Shown in pieces: positions 48,712-57,729 of a stretch of DNA of 64,000 bases (positions are counted from its first letter, which is position 1; every line of letters starts with the position of its first letter). The DNA lies in the NCBI GenBank assembly GCA_041687755.1, contig JBDNJM010000017.1, positions 3,441 through 67,440 on the forward strand, in the 5' to 3' direction. Source of the DNA: JBDNJM01 sp041687755. Lineage in GTDB: Bacteria; Planctomycetota; UBA1135; GCA-002686595. Made by a program: the position numbers and the translations under genes. Under the pieces are notes generated by a model. It was not told the origin of the DNA, did no database searches, and was given only the letters and a program-made list of their open reading frames with translations.

Positions 48712-51420
48712 ATGGCTCCCACCGACCCCTACAGCGACGACTACGGCACCGACGAATTCGGCAACTCGCCGACCGACGGAGCTTCGTTCGGCACCCCCGC
48801 CGACCCGGCCAGCGACGACCGGGCACCGACGCCTCCGATGCACCTGGGTGGGCAGCCCTCCCCCGTGCAGCCGCCGCCGGATCCTTTCGCTGATCCGCAA
48901 TCGACGGAGCAGAGCGCACAGGAGCTCGACCTGCCCGATCCGCAGGAGCACATGGCTCCGCGCAGCGAGCAGGTGGAGATCCTCGACGACGAGCCCGAGC
49001 TGGCGGAGGACGGCTACGTAGGCGACGGCGGCTACGGCGCTGAGGGGGGCGACGGCGACGACGACGACAACGACGGCTACGGTTACGGCGACGACGATCC
49101 CTACGGTGGGGGTGCCGAGGGCAACGGCCAGAGCCTCGAGCAACTCGAGCTCGAGCTCGGACAGCGCAAAGTGCTGCGCACCGCGGGCATTGGAGCGTTG
49201 CTGCTCGGGATGCTCGGCGGCGGCGGCTACTACGCCTGGGACAACGGGATGCTCGACAAGCTGCCGCTCGAGAAGCTCGGATTCGGCGGCCCTTCCGAGA
49301 TGGCGACGTCGGTTGAGGCTCCCGCCGCGCCGCGCTTCGGTGACGACGCGGATCCTGTGGAGCTCAGCGCGTCCGAAGAGATCGCGTCGCTCGACCCCCA
49401 GATTTCGGCGGAAGAGGGCACCACGGACGAGCGGTCGCCCGCCGTCTTCGTCTCGGCTTCGAGCGCCCAGGCCTCGAGCGCCTCGCCGGCCAAGCTGCTC
49501 GGCGGACTGTTCAAGTCGCCCGAGGCCCAGGGCCCGGCCCCGTTCAGCGCCCAAACGCCCGTCGAGGACGTTCAAGGGTTCGATCCGTTCGCGGAGCTCG
49601 ACGGTTTGGCCGTCGCCCCTGAGACGGAGGCCGACCCCATCGAGGAGCAGGCGTTCCTCGGATACCCCTACGGCCAGGTCGAGCGGTCTGAGCCCTTCTC
49701 GGGCTTCGGCGGCTTCGACTCGACGTTCCAGGGGGAGCAGGGCGAAGTGGCTCTCGAGGCGGACGAGCCCTCGCCCTTCGAGGACGCCGAGCTGCTCGCG
49801 CTGATGACCTTCGACTTCGCCGGGGAGGGATGGTCCGAGGACCTGGACACTTCTTCGGGCGAGCTCGGGGACGCGTTCGGTGAGACCCTTCTCGAAGACG
49901 AGCCGGCGTTCGCTTTTGCCACGCCCTCCGAGGGCTCGGACGAGACCGAGTCGGACGCCGCGGAGCTGGAGTCGATCGAGTCCGACGGCGAGGCTTGGAT
50001 CGATCCCCTGGACGCGTTTGGCATCCTGTCCGAAGAGGCCTTGGCCGACGCGGGCGAAGAGCCCGGCCTCGACGCCGAGTTCGGCGAAGAGCTGCCCGGT
50101 GAGCTCGATCCGACATCGGGTGACGAAGTGGCCGTGGCCGACGGGGAGCCCGAGCAGGGCGCCGAGGTGTTCGGCGACGAGCAAGCGCTTGGCCTTGACG
50201 AGCAGGACCCGTCCTTCCCCGACGAGCAGGCGGCACTCGAGTTCGAGCCCGAGCTCGAAGGACAGCTCGCCCAGGCCGAGCCGGGGGATGCGTTCGAAAG
50301 CGATCCGAGTCACGAGCTGAGCGACGAGTTCGCGGGCATTGAGCTCGACGGCATGGCGCTGCTGTTCGATGAGCCGTTCGGCTACGTCGAGGCCCTGGAG
50401 TTCGACGCGGTTGCCGACGAGTCGTCGGGGTTCGGCGATCCGGCTTTGACGGATCCTGTCGCAGTCGTGGAGTTCGAGGACACCACGGACCTTGGCGACT
50501 TCTCGAACGACGAGGGCGCAACGGACCTCGAGGACCCCGCGGCCTGGACGGATGCAGAGCCAAGCTTCGACGATTTCGGAAACTTCGCTTCCGCGGAACC
50601 GACCCAGGACATTGCGCCGACGGAGCAAGCGCCGACCGAAACCGCGGCCGCTGTTGAGTTTTTCGACCTGCCCGAGGGTGAGGGCACCGGCCTCTTGGCC
50701 GTGCGCACCGGCGATCCCGCCGGGGCCACCGGCTTCATCGAGCTGGAGTCGGAGTCGGAGTCGGAGGCGGCGACGAGCGCGCCCGGCGGCTTCGGCACCG
50801 AGGACGATCAGGGACCGGCGTTCTTCGGGCCCGGCGGCAGCGTTGCGACCCCCGGTCAAAACTTCGGCCAGGGCGGTGAGCGCGAGACGCGCAGCGGTGA
50901 GTTGACCTACGAAGATCAACTCGACCTCCCGCGGAACCCCGGCGGCCTCTCGATGGCCGAGCCGGAAGACTTCAACCACATGTGGCTGAGCGAGAGCGTC
51001 CCGACGGACGCCGTGAGCGGGGACCGGCTCCTGCTGACGCCCTCGGTCGGCGGCGTGCGCCTCCACAGCAAGAACGAAGAGGTCTTCGACGGCCGCCTGT
51101 TCGCCGTCGGCAACGGCACCTACGTGCTGGAGAACCGGATGGGGCGCATGACGCTCAATGCCGCGGACGTCGTCCGAGTCGAGCGTCTCGTCAACGTGCC
51201 GCTCGAGCTGCGCACGACGCCGTTCGTCCCGACTGGAGATCGCGTTCAAATTCGCACGGCCGGCGGCTACCTGTACGGCCACGTGCTGAGCCAGACCGAG
51301 GGCCGCGTGCTGCTACTGACGGACAGGGGCGCCCGCCTGACCCTCGAAGACGTCGAGGTCGAGCCCGCTGCGCGGGATATCTCGGGTGCTAGCCTCGCGA
51401 ACCTGCGCCAACCTGACTGA
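48712..51420 (+). CDS. very acidic 902-residue single-pass membrane protein
   Basis: The first ~150 residues are Asp/Gly/Pro-rich and disordered-looking, with a long Asp/Gly/Tyr stretch near 100-135. A hydrophobic helix at about 156-175 (TAGIGALLLGMLGGGGYYAW) has no signal peptide before it, so the N-terminus should face the cytoplasm. About 570 residues of Glu/Asp-rich, repeat-free sequence follow, with almost no Lys. The last ~150 residues are ordered (MWLSESVPTDAVSGDRLLLT, then MTLNAADVVRVERLVNVPLE) and look like small beta-barrel folds. No family recognised. Strong acidity and Ser/Thr bias in the linker suggest a surface or envelope scaffold. The start at ATG 48712 is clear. The gene diverges from the M28 gene. 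Confidence 0.8.
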   Translation: MAPTDPYSDDYGTDEFGNSPTDGASFGTPADPASDDRAPTPPMHLGGQPSPVQPPPDPFADPQSTEQSAQELDLPDPQEHMAPRSEQVEILDDEPELAEDGYVGDGGYGAEGGDGDDDDNDGYGYGDDDPYGGGAEGNGQSLEQLELELGQRKVLRTAGIGALLLGMLGGGGYYAWDNGMLDKLPLEKLGFGGPSEMATSVEAPAAPRFGDDADPVELSASEEIASLDPQISAEEGTTDERSPAVFVSASSAQASSASPAKLLGGLFKSPEAQGPAPFSAQTPVEDVQGFDPFAELDGLAVAPETEADPIEEQAFLGYPYGQVERSEPFSGFGGFDSTFQGEQGEVALEADEPSPFEDAELLALMTFDFAGEGWSEDLDTSSGELGDAFGETLLEDEPAFAFATPSEGSDETESDAAELESIESDGEAWIDPLDAFGILSEEALADAGEEPGLDAEFGEELPGELDPTSGDEVAVADGEPEQGAEVFGDEQALGLDEQDPSFPDEQAALEFEPELEGQLAQAEPGDAFESDPSHELSDEFAGIELDGMALLFDEPFGYVEALEFDAVADESSGFGDPALTDPVAVVEFEDTTDLGDFSNDEGATDLEDPAAWTDAEPSFDDFGNFASAEPTQDIAPTEQAPTETAAAVEFFDLPEGEGTGLLAVRTGDPAGATGFIELESESESEAATSAPGGFGTEDDQGPAFFGPGGSVATPGQNFGQGGERETRSGELTYEDQLDLPRNPGGLSMAEPEDFNHMWLSESVPTDAVSGDRLLLTPSVGGVRLHSKNEEVFDGRLFAVGNGTYVLENRMGRMTLNAADVVRVERLVNVPLELRTTPFVPTGDRVQIRTAGGYLYGHVLSQTEGRVLLLTDRGARLTLEDVEVEPAARDISGASLANLRQPD

Positions 51421-51459
51421 ACCCAGAGGTCACATAGCCCCCCACCGGGGGTAGTGCAA

Positions 51460-51492
51460 AGCAGCGCGGCGTCCCGTGGACGGCGCGCTGCT
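51460..51492 (+). terminator. hairpin after the acidic protein gene
   Basis: AGCAGCGCGGCGTCC (51460-51474) pairs with GGACGGCGCGCTGCT (51478-51492) at 14 of 15 positions around a CGT loop. There is no U-tract, so it is a barrier or Rho-assisted site. Confidence 0.55.
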
Positions 51493-51677
51493 GCCTTAGG
51501 CCCTGGCTCACAACCGTTCGGGGTTCACTCGGGCCCCGTTCTTGGCCCCGGGCTAGGGGCATCGCTGACGTCGTTGCGAATCCACCACGGATCGTCGAGG
51601 ATGGACGCCGTCAGCGCGCCGACCGGCCCCCGGTCAGGTGCTCTCCGGGGGGTCCGTCCGCCAGGACCCCAGGCTCC

Positions 51678-53309
51678 ATGCACGCTCCCATGCTCCGCAC
51701 GATCTTTCCGCACGCCTGGCTCTTCTTCGGGCTCGTCTGCCTGCTCGGCATTTGGTCACCGCTCGTGACCGCCCAGGGCGCAACCGCGCTGACTGCCCAT
51801 GTCGCGCCGGCGTCCCTTGGCGTGCTCCAAGACGAGAGCGAGACGGTGCGCGACTTCCGCAAGCTGTTCCGCCGCTTCGAAGATCAGGCCGATCAAATCG
51901 AAGCGATCTACGGGTTGCGCGGGATCGAAGACCCCGAGGTTGTGGACGCCCTGCTGCCCGTGCTGCTTCACAAGGACCGCGAGGTCGTGCGCGCTGCCGT
52001 TCAGATCCTCGGCGAGCTGAAGGAGGAGGCTCCCCGATTGGCCGTGCGCGACGCGTTCATGGGCGCCAAGAAGGACGAGGAGCGCGAGGGTCTCTTGCGC
52101 GCCTGGGCGGCGGGCGGGTTCCCCGTGCAGGCCGAGGACTTGAAGCTCGACAGCGCCTTCAAGAAGCTCCTGGGCAGCCGCGATTGGCGACTGCGCCTGC
52201 TTGCAGCGGAGGCGCTGGTGCCCGCGCTCGACGCGGCCTTCGAGCGCGTCGAACCGCTTCTGGGCGACTCGGAGGCGGCGGTGCGCTGCGGCGTGCTCGA
52301 CGCCTTGGCGAAGAAGAAGGTCAGGGCCGTCGTGCCGGCCGCGATCGCGGCGCTCGAGGATTCGGAGTGGCAGGTCCGGGCGAGTGCGGCCGCGGCTCTG
52401 GGGCGCGTTCGCGACCAGCGCTCGATCGAACCGCTGATGGCCAAGATCAAGACGGAGGAGGGGCGGCTGCTGGCGGACTACACCACGGCGCTCGAGCGCA
52501 TCACCGGACGCAGCTTCGGGCTGGATTTGCCCTCATGGGAGCGGTTCTGGACGAACTTCAGCGACCGTTTTGTGATCCCCACCGACGAGGAGATCGCGAA
52601 AGAGGAGGCGGCGCGCAAGGAGAGCGCGAAGCGCTACGGTGCCGGGACCAGCTACCACGGCATCGAGACCCCGAGTCGAGCCATCCTGTTCGTCGTGGAC
52701 GTGTCCGGTTCGATGGAGAACTGGATCATGGAGCGCGACCGCTACGAGGAGGGCAAGTACCCGTCTTGGTCGCGCATGGACATCGTCGCGACGGAGCTGG
52801 CGGCCACCATTGAGGCCCTCGAGTCCCATGTGAAGTTCAACGTGCTGTCGTTTGCGACGGGGCTCGATGCCTGGCGCAACCGGCTCGTTCCCGCCAACGC
52901 GCTGCAGAAGGCGGCCGCGAAGGATTGGGTGTTGAGCCTGGAGCCGATCGGCGGAGAATCCGCGCGGGAGCAGGCGGCGAGCGGTCTTAACACGCCGGCC
53001 GACCTGTCCGCGGGCAAGACGAACACGCACGGCGCACTGATGTACGCGCTCGGCGTGCTGGACGAGAAGGGCAAGCGCGTCGACGACGACGACTACAAAC
53101 TTGAGGTGGACACGGTGTTTTTCCTGACCGACGGGCGGCCGACGGTGGGGCAGTTCATTGATCCCGGCGACATTCTGCGCGATGTGTTGGAGGCCAACGC
53201 CATCCGCAAGCTGGTCCTGCACGTCACGGCGATCGGACAGTTCAACAAGACCTTCTTGAGGCAGCTCGCGGAGCTGAACGGCGGGCAGTTCGTTGACTTG
53301 GGTAGCTGA
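51678..53309 (+). CDS. secreted HEAT-repeat protein with von Willebrand factor A domain
   Basis: The ATG at 51678 begins a signal peptide (LRTIFPHAWLFFGLVCLLGI, then WSPLVTAQG). Residues ~70-270 are HEAT/PBS-type helical repeats (DALLPVLLHKDREVVRAAVQ, then VRASAAAALGRVRDQRSIEP). The VWA domain starts at about 335 with the MIDAS triad DVSGS (D341, S343, S345), and later has FLTDGRPTVGQ for the second MIDAS Asp. The 543-residue protein should bind partners through a metal-dependent site in the envelope. Planctomycetes have many such proteins. The stop is the start of the structured element at 53307. Confidence 0.9.
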   Translation: MHAPMLRTIFPHAWLFFGLVCLLGIWSPLVTAQGATALTAHVAPASLGVLQDESETVRDFRKLFRRFEDQADQIEAIYGLRGIEDPEVVDALLPVLLHKDREVVRAAVQILGELKEEAPRLAVRDAFMGAKKDEEREGLLRAWAAGGFPVQAEDLKLDSAFKKLLGSRDWRLRLLAAEALVPALDAAFERVEPLLGDSEAAVRCGVLDALAKKKVRAVVPAAIAALEDSEWQVRASAAAALGRVRDQRSIEPLMAKIKTEEGRLLADYTTALERITGRSFGLDLPSWERFWTNFSDRFVIPTDEEIAKEEAARKESAKRYGAGTSYHGIETPSRAILFVVDVSGSMENWIMERDRYEEGKYPSWSRMDIVATELAATIEALESHVKFNVLSFATGLDAWRNRLVPANALQKAAAKDWVLSLEPIGGESAREQAASGLNTPADLSAGKTNTHGALMYALGVLDEKGKRVDDDDYKLEVDTVFFLTDGRPTVGQFIDPGDILRDVLEANAIRKLVLHVTAIGQFNKTFLRQLAELNGGQFVDLGS

Positions 53310-53400
53310 GTTGAATGGCTGTGAGGGGACGCGCTGCCCGAGCGAAGTGCCACTCAAGCGCTTTCTGGTCCAGCGGCTTGCGCCGCTGGAGCATGCGGCC
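53307..53400 (+). repeat. stop-linked structured element, copy B
   Basis: The same layout as at 31441 and 57459: it begins on the TGA, has GCGCTGCC and GCGAAGTGCC, then CTTTCTGGTCC. The outer stem pairs TTGAATGGC (53311-53319) with GCCACTCAA (one mismatch). The inner hairpin CAGCGGC (53371-53377) with GCCGCTG (53382-53388) replaces the arm seen in copy A by different bases that still pair. Confidence 0.55.
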
Positions 53401-53884
53401 TGTCCGCCCTTCGTGGACCATCGACAACGCTTCAGGGGGAGTGGGCAGCCGTCGCGTTGAGCAGACTTATCGAGGACTGGGCTTCATCGGGTCCGCCGCG
53501 CGGTGCTGAAGCCCGGCGTGCGGGCGAGTGAGCTCGGGGGGGGGGTCCAGCTCTTCGAGCCATGGTTGTTCACTGGATGCGGTCGAGGCCATGGCTCCGC
53601 GGGAGCTCTGGCCGATTGCAGGCGGCGCTCTCTGCTCGAGCAGGACTCGGGAGCGGGACGCGATGGGGCGGGGGGAGGGTGGTGGTCTCCCAGGTTGAGG
53701 GATCCCAGGCCTTCGTGGTTCGGTCGATGGGAGTGGCGGGGGGGCGTCGAGCAGGCGCTTTCGCGGTGGGCGCTCCGTTCCGGATGCCCGGCCTGGCAGG
53801 TGGGGGCCGGTGGGACGGGGTCTCGGCTCCGTCGAGATCGCTGTTCCCGAAGTCTCGATCCGTGAAGCCTTAGGCTCGCAGGGG
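53401..53884. other. 484-bp gap before the tRNA promoter, no gene seen
   Basis: The stretch is G-rich and has short open frames only. Two ORFs (53503-53865 and 53562-53873) are Gly/Arg-rich with no start signal, and I take them as non-coding. No repeat or RNA fold stands out. Confidence 0.45.
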
Positions 53885-53912
53885 TTGACCTGCCCCAGGT
53901 CCCCGCTAGAAT
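53885..53912 (+). promoter_or_regulatory. sigma-70 promoter of the tRNA-Pro gene
   Basis: TTGACC (53885-53890, five of six consensus) and TAGAAT (53907-53912, five of six consensus) are 16 bp apart. Transcription should start about 7 bp further on, just before the tRNA at 53925. This is the clearest housekeeping promoter in the window. Confidence 0.75.
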
Positions 53913-53924
53913 CCGCGGCTCAGT

Positions 53925-54001
<77 letters not shown>

Positions 54002-55082
54002 CTTTCGCTTCTGGGCGAAGGGGGTCGATGCCGGCGGGCCGGCAGGAGTCGCAGAATCGCGGCAGGGCATGGAGCGTCCTCGATTGCGAGAAAGCGACAG
54101 ACAGCGGCCTGGTCGGCGCGTTTCGTTCTGCCGAGCCAAACGGGCACATGCTCCCCCGCCCCAGCACGAGTCCCGCCCCACCTCGACTCGCGTCCCGGCG
54201 AGGATCGCGCGTGCCCACGCAGGTTCCCACCGGGCGCTTGGGGGCACCCGGAGGGGCGGATCCCGGTTGCCGCCGGTCCGCACGGCCGGCGCGTCCCGCA
54301 GCCCTGACCGGGGAGCCGCATCCGGCCTCGCGGCTCGGGGTGGGGCCTCCAGTGCGGCGGTAGGAGCCCCAGGAGTACGTTTGGGGCCTAGAAACGCGAG
54401 GGGCAAGACCGACTGGCAGGAGATTCGGGGGGCAGGATTCGGTCCACCGTGGAATTCGCGCTGGACCCTTGGCGTCCGATATGCCGATAATCAGACAGCG
54501 CAGCCCGCCGGGCCGCGCTGAGGCGCTGGGCAGTGAGCGCTCCGGAGGTGCGCGAGGGACTTGGTCCCCGCATCTGGAGACGACCCCCACGCCGATTCCC
54601 AAGACGATCTGTCGGGTCCTCGCGTGGCCTGCAGTCTCGGGGAGCCCCTGCAACCAGGGGGTTCCGTGGATCTCCGCAGGGCCGGGCTGCCGGTCGATGG
54701 GCCACCCTTGGGCTGGACGCTTGGCGTCGTCCGATCGCCTCGAAGCGATGCCTGGCCCCGTGGCCGAGGAGGTCTCTCCCGGTTCATCGCGGCGCGTTCG
54801 CGAAGCCAGCCTCCCCCGAGCCGCACCGTCCGGCTCCGGAAACAAGACCACTCGACTCCGCAGCCCTCGACGGGACTGGAATCGAGCCCTTCAGAGCAAC
54901 TGCTCGAACCCCGCGCGTGCGCGGCTGTGGACCCCGTTCGAGGTCCGCAGATCGCCCGCTCGCAACGGAGGATTCGGCGTTCGACGCTCCCCTCGAGGAC
55001 CGCGGAGTCCGCCGATTCGATCCTTCGTATTCCATGTTCGATTCCGCATGCGGCCAGACGCCGGATGCGATCGAGCCCACAG
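54002..55082. other. 1.08-kb gap between tRNA-Pro and rho
   Basis: No protein gene is supported here. Long frames in this stretch, including the extension of the rho frame back to 54561, are Arg/Pro/Ser-rich and lack starts. Part of it is likely the rho leader, since rho mRNAs are often autoregulated. A GATAAT-like box at 54486-54491 has no -35 at proper distance. Confidence 0.5.
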
Positions 55083-57461
55083 ATGACCGGCCTCCGCGAC
55101 GAGGTCGAATACCACGACGTGGTCACACGAGACACCTCAGGTGGCGTGGATTCGGAGGCTTTGCCCTTCGGAGCCATCGACGCCGACGGAGCCGAGACGA
55201 AGTTGAACTCGGCGCCCAAGAAGACAACCAAGAAAGCGGCCAAGAAGACCGCTTCCCAGACAACGGCGAAGAAGACGACCAAAAAAACCGCGAAGACCGC
55301 TGCGAAGAAGACTTCGACGCGTGCAAAGGCGAGCGCGGATGAGGCGGCTGACGGGGCGGAGGACGCGCCCGCGAAGCCGGCGGTGAAGCGCGCGACCAAG
55401 AAGAAAGTCACCAAGAAGACAGTTTCCAAGCGTGCGAAAGCGCCCGCGAAGGAAGCGGTCGCGGACGTGGTGGAATCGGATGCTGCGAGCGTCAAGCCCG
55501 AGCAGTTCGACGAGACGGCGAAGCAAGAGACGGCGAAGCAAGAGACGGCGAAGCACGAGACGGCGAAGCACGAGACGGCGAAGCACGAGACGGCGAAGCA
55601 CGAGACGGCGAAGCACGAGACGGCGAAGCACGAGGCCGTCGAGCCCAGCGCTGAGGCGAACGCTGGCCGTAGGAAAGTGCGCACACGCACGCCGAAGGCC
55701 GAGCGCAACCGGCTCGCTGAGGAGCGGCGGGATGCGGCCGCGCGCATGTCGGTGGCGCCCGCGAGTTCCGCTGACGACGAGCCGGATTCTGGCGAGCGCG
55801 AGCCCCGCAAGGGCCACGACGGATCTGGAAAATCGACGAACTCGCCCGAGGGTCGCAGTTCGCGCGGTCGCGGACGTCGCCGCGGGCGGGGTCGCTCGCG
55901 CGGCGCAGAGGACGAACAGCCCAGCCGCGACAAGGAGCCGAGCGCGGAGGCTCGGACGAACGCCCCGATGGAGGCCCGCACGGAAGCCCCGAAGGATCCT
56001 GCGCCCGCGGACGACGCCGAGGGCGGCGGTTCGCGTCGCGGAGGTCGCCGGCGGCGCGGGCGTGAGCCGAAGGAGCCGCGCGGCAATTTCCGGCCGGATG
56101 CGCCCCAACCCGAGAACACCCGCTCGAGCACGGCGGCGCGCACGCGCCGCGGCAAGCCCGGCAAGCCCGGCAAGCCCGGCAAGCCCAGCGCTCAGGAGCC
56201 CGAGGCCGGGCGCGGACGCGGGCGAGGTCGTGGACGCGAGCGTGGTCCGGAGCGTGGCCCGGAGCGCGGGACCGAGCGGGCCGCGGAGCGCGAAGCGCGC
56301 GGGCGCAAGGAGCGCGCGCCCCTGGAGCACAAGAAGCAGGTCGGTGGCGAGTGTGAGGGGCTGCTGATCACGGACAAGGGCGGGCACGGCAAGCTGCGCA
56401 CGGCCGAGCGGCAGTACCTGCCGCATCGCCAGGACGACGTGCACGTGTCTCCGCGGCTGATCGAGAAGTACGGCCTGCGCGAGGGCTCGATCATTACGGG
56501 TCGCTTCGGCAGGGGCATGGGCAAGCACAAGTTCGACCTGATCGAGGTCATCGAGGTCGACGGACGCAAGCCGGCGGACGCGCGCAAGCTGACGCCGTTC
56601 AAGGCGCTCACCAGCATCGATCCCGACTTCCAGTACGAGCTAGGTGATCTGACGGACGACACGAGCCTGCGGGTGATCGACCTGATCTGCCCGATCGGTC
56701 GCGGACAGCGCGGGCTGATCGTGGCCCCGCCGCGCACCGGCAAGACGATCCTCCTGCAGAAGATCGCCAAGGGGATCGAGGAGCACTACTCGGACGTGAA
56801 GCTGATGGTGCTGCTGATCGACGAGCGGCCCGAGGAAGCGACCGAGTGGCGCCGCTCGACCGGCGGCGAGGTCTTCTGCAGCACGAACGACGAGTTGCCC
56901 AAGGTGCACGTCGAGCTAGCCGAGTCGGTGTGGAAGCGCGCCCAGCGCCTGGTCGAACTCGGTGAGGACGTCGTCCTACTGCTCGACTCGATCACGCGCT
57001 TAGCCCGGGCCTATAACCACGTCAATGGGACCTCCGGCAAGACCATGTCCGGCGGACTGGACAGCCGGGCGATGGAGCGACCGAAGCAGTTTTTCGGCTG
57101 CGCGCGAAACACCGAGACCGCCGGGTCCCTCACGATCCTGGGCACGACCCTGATCGAGACCGGGAGCCAGATGGACAAGGTGATCTTCGAAGAGTTCAAA
57201 GGCACCGGCAACAGCGAGCTGGTGCTCTCGCGGAAGCTCGCCGATCGCCGGATCTTCCCGGCCATCGATATCGAGCGGTCCGGGACGCGCAAGGAGGAGA
57301 AGCTGTTCTCGGCGCAGCGCTACAAGCGGATCGTCACCCTGCGACGCGTGTTGAGCCGCATGAACTTCATCGAGGCCATCGAGTTGCTCTCGATGAAGCT
57401 CGACGACGTCGAGCGCAACGACGACTTCCTGAAGCGCTTCGAGGTCGATCCGGAGGCGTGA
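55083..57461 (+). CDS. rho: transcription termination factor Rho with a 420-residue disordered extension
   Basis: The C-terminal ~370 residues are classical Rho: OB-fold RNA-binding region (GECEGLLITDKGGHGKLRTA, then DDVHVSPRLIEKYGLREGSI), Walker A APPRTGKTILL, Walker B VVLLLDSITRLARAYN, and GLDSRAMERPKQFFGCARNT. The first ~420 residues have no fold: Lys/Ala/Thr-rich histone-like stretches, a tandem ETAKQ/ETAKH block (55512-55631), an Arg/Gly-rich zone (RGRGRRRGRGRSRG) and GKP repeats. Actinobacterial and Bacteroides Rho proteins carry shorter or similar inserts that aid RNA binding and condensate formation. The ATG at 55083 is the best start. At 792 residues it is nearly twice the length of E. 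coli Rho (419). Confidence 0.97.
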   Translation: MTGLRDEVEYHDVVTRDTSGGVDSEALPFGAIDADGAETKLNSAPKKTTKKAAKKTASQTTAKKTTKKTAKTAAKKTSTRAKASADEAADGAEDAPAKPAVKRATKKKVTKKTVSKRAKAPAKEAVADVVESDAASVKPEQFDETAKQETAKQETAKHETAKHETAKHETAKHETAKHETAKHEAVEPSAEANAGRRKVRTRTPKAERNRLAEERRDAAARMSVAPASSADDEPDSGEREPRKGHDGSGKSTNSPEGRSSRGRGRRRGRGRSRGAEDEQPSRDKEPSAEARTNAPMEARTEAPKDPAPADDAEGGGSRRGGRRRRGREPKEPRGNFRPDAPQPENTRSSTAARTRRGKPGKPGKPGKPSAQEPEAGRGRGRGRGRERGPERGPERGTERAAEREARGRKERAPLEHKKQVGGECEGLLITDKGGHGKLRTAERQYLPHRQDDVHVSPRLIEKYGLREGSIITGRFGRGMGKHKFDLIEVIEVDGRKPADARKLTPFKALTSIDPDFQYELGDLTDDTSLRVIDLICPIGRGQRGLIVAPPRTGKTILLQKIAKGIEEHYSDVKLMVLLIDERPEEATEWRRSTGGEVFCSTNDELPKVHVELAESVWKRAQRLVELGEDVVLLLDSITRLARAYNHVNGTSGKTMSGGLDSRAMERPKQFFGCARNTETAGSLTILGTTLIETGSQMDKVIFEEFKGTGNSELVLSRKLADRRIFPAIDIERSGTRKEEKLFSAQRYKRIVTLRRVLSRMNFIEAIELLSMKLDDVERNDDFLKRFEVDPEA
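55512..55631 (+). repeat. 15-bp tandem repeat inside rho
   Basis: Eight exact or near-exact units of GAGACGGCGAAGCAM encode ETAKQ twice then ETAKH six times. All units after the second are identical, which points to recent expansion. A second set, GGCAAGCCC x4 (about 56152-56187), encodes Gly-Lys-Pro. Confidence 0.95.
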
Positions 57462-57551
57462 GAGGCCGCGGGAGGGGGCGCTGCCACGGCGCAGTGCCCT
57501 TCAGCCGCGTCTTTGGCCGATCGTCTGACGACGCTGGAGCGCACAGAGCGC
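57459..57551 (+). repeat. stop-linked structured element, copy C
   Basis: Begins on the rho TGA. It shares TGAGAGGCCG, GGCGCTGCC, CAGTGCC and TCTTTGGCC with copy A in the same order and spacing. The inner arm is here CGTC (57522-57525) with GACG (57530-57533), a third sequence that still pairs. Confidence 0.55.
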
Positions 57552-57729
57552 TCACGGGATGCACTGCGCGCACGGATTCATGATCTCGGAGCGAATCGAG
57601 ACCGCTGATCGGAGTGCCTCGACTAGGCCGGCGGGGTGACCTGCGTAGGTCTCGGGGGTAGGGTCCCTCTCGAGCGCCCACCCGCGGCTTGCGGTCGCCG
57701 TTCGATCCGGCGAGACTCTGCAGCCCCCG

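Noticed and set aside
48520..51282. Minus-strand open frame of 920 codons opposite the acidic protein gene
   Set aside because: It is an antisense shadow of a Glu/Asp-rich gene; the product has no domain and no start signal.
54561..55082. Extension of the rho frame 174 codons upstream
   Set aside because: The extra residues are Arg/Pro/Ser-rich with no repeat or domain, and the ATG at 55083 begins the sensible sequence.
55512..55631. CRISPR-like array
   Set aside because: The repeats are 15 bp with no spacers and lie in frame inside rho.
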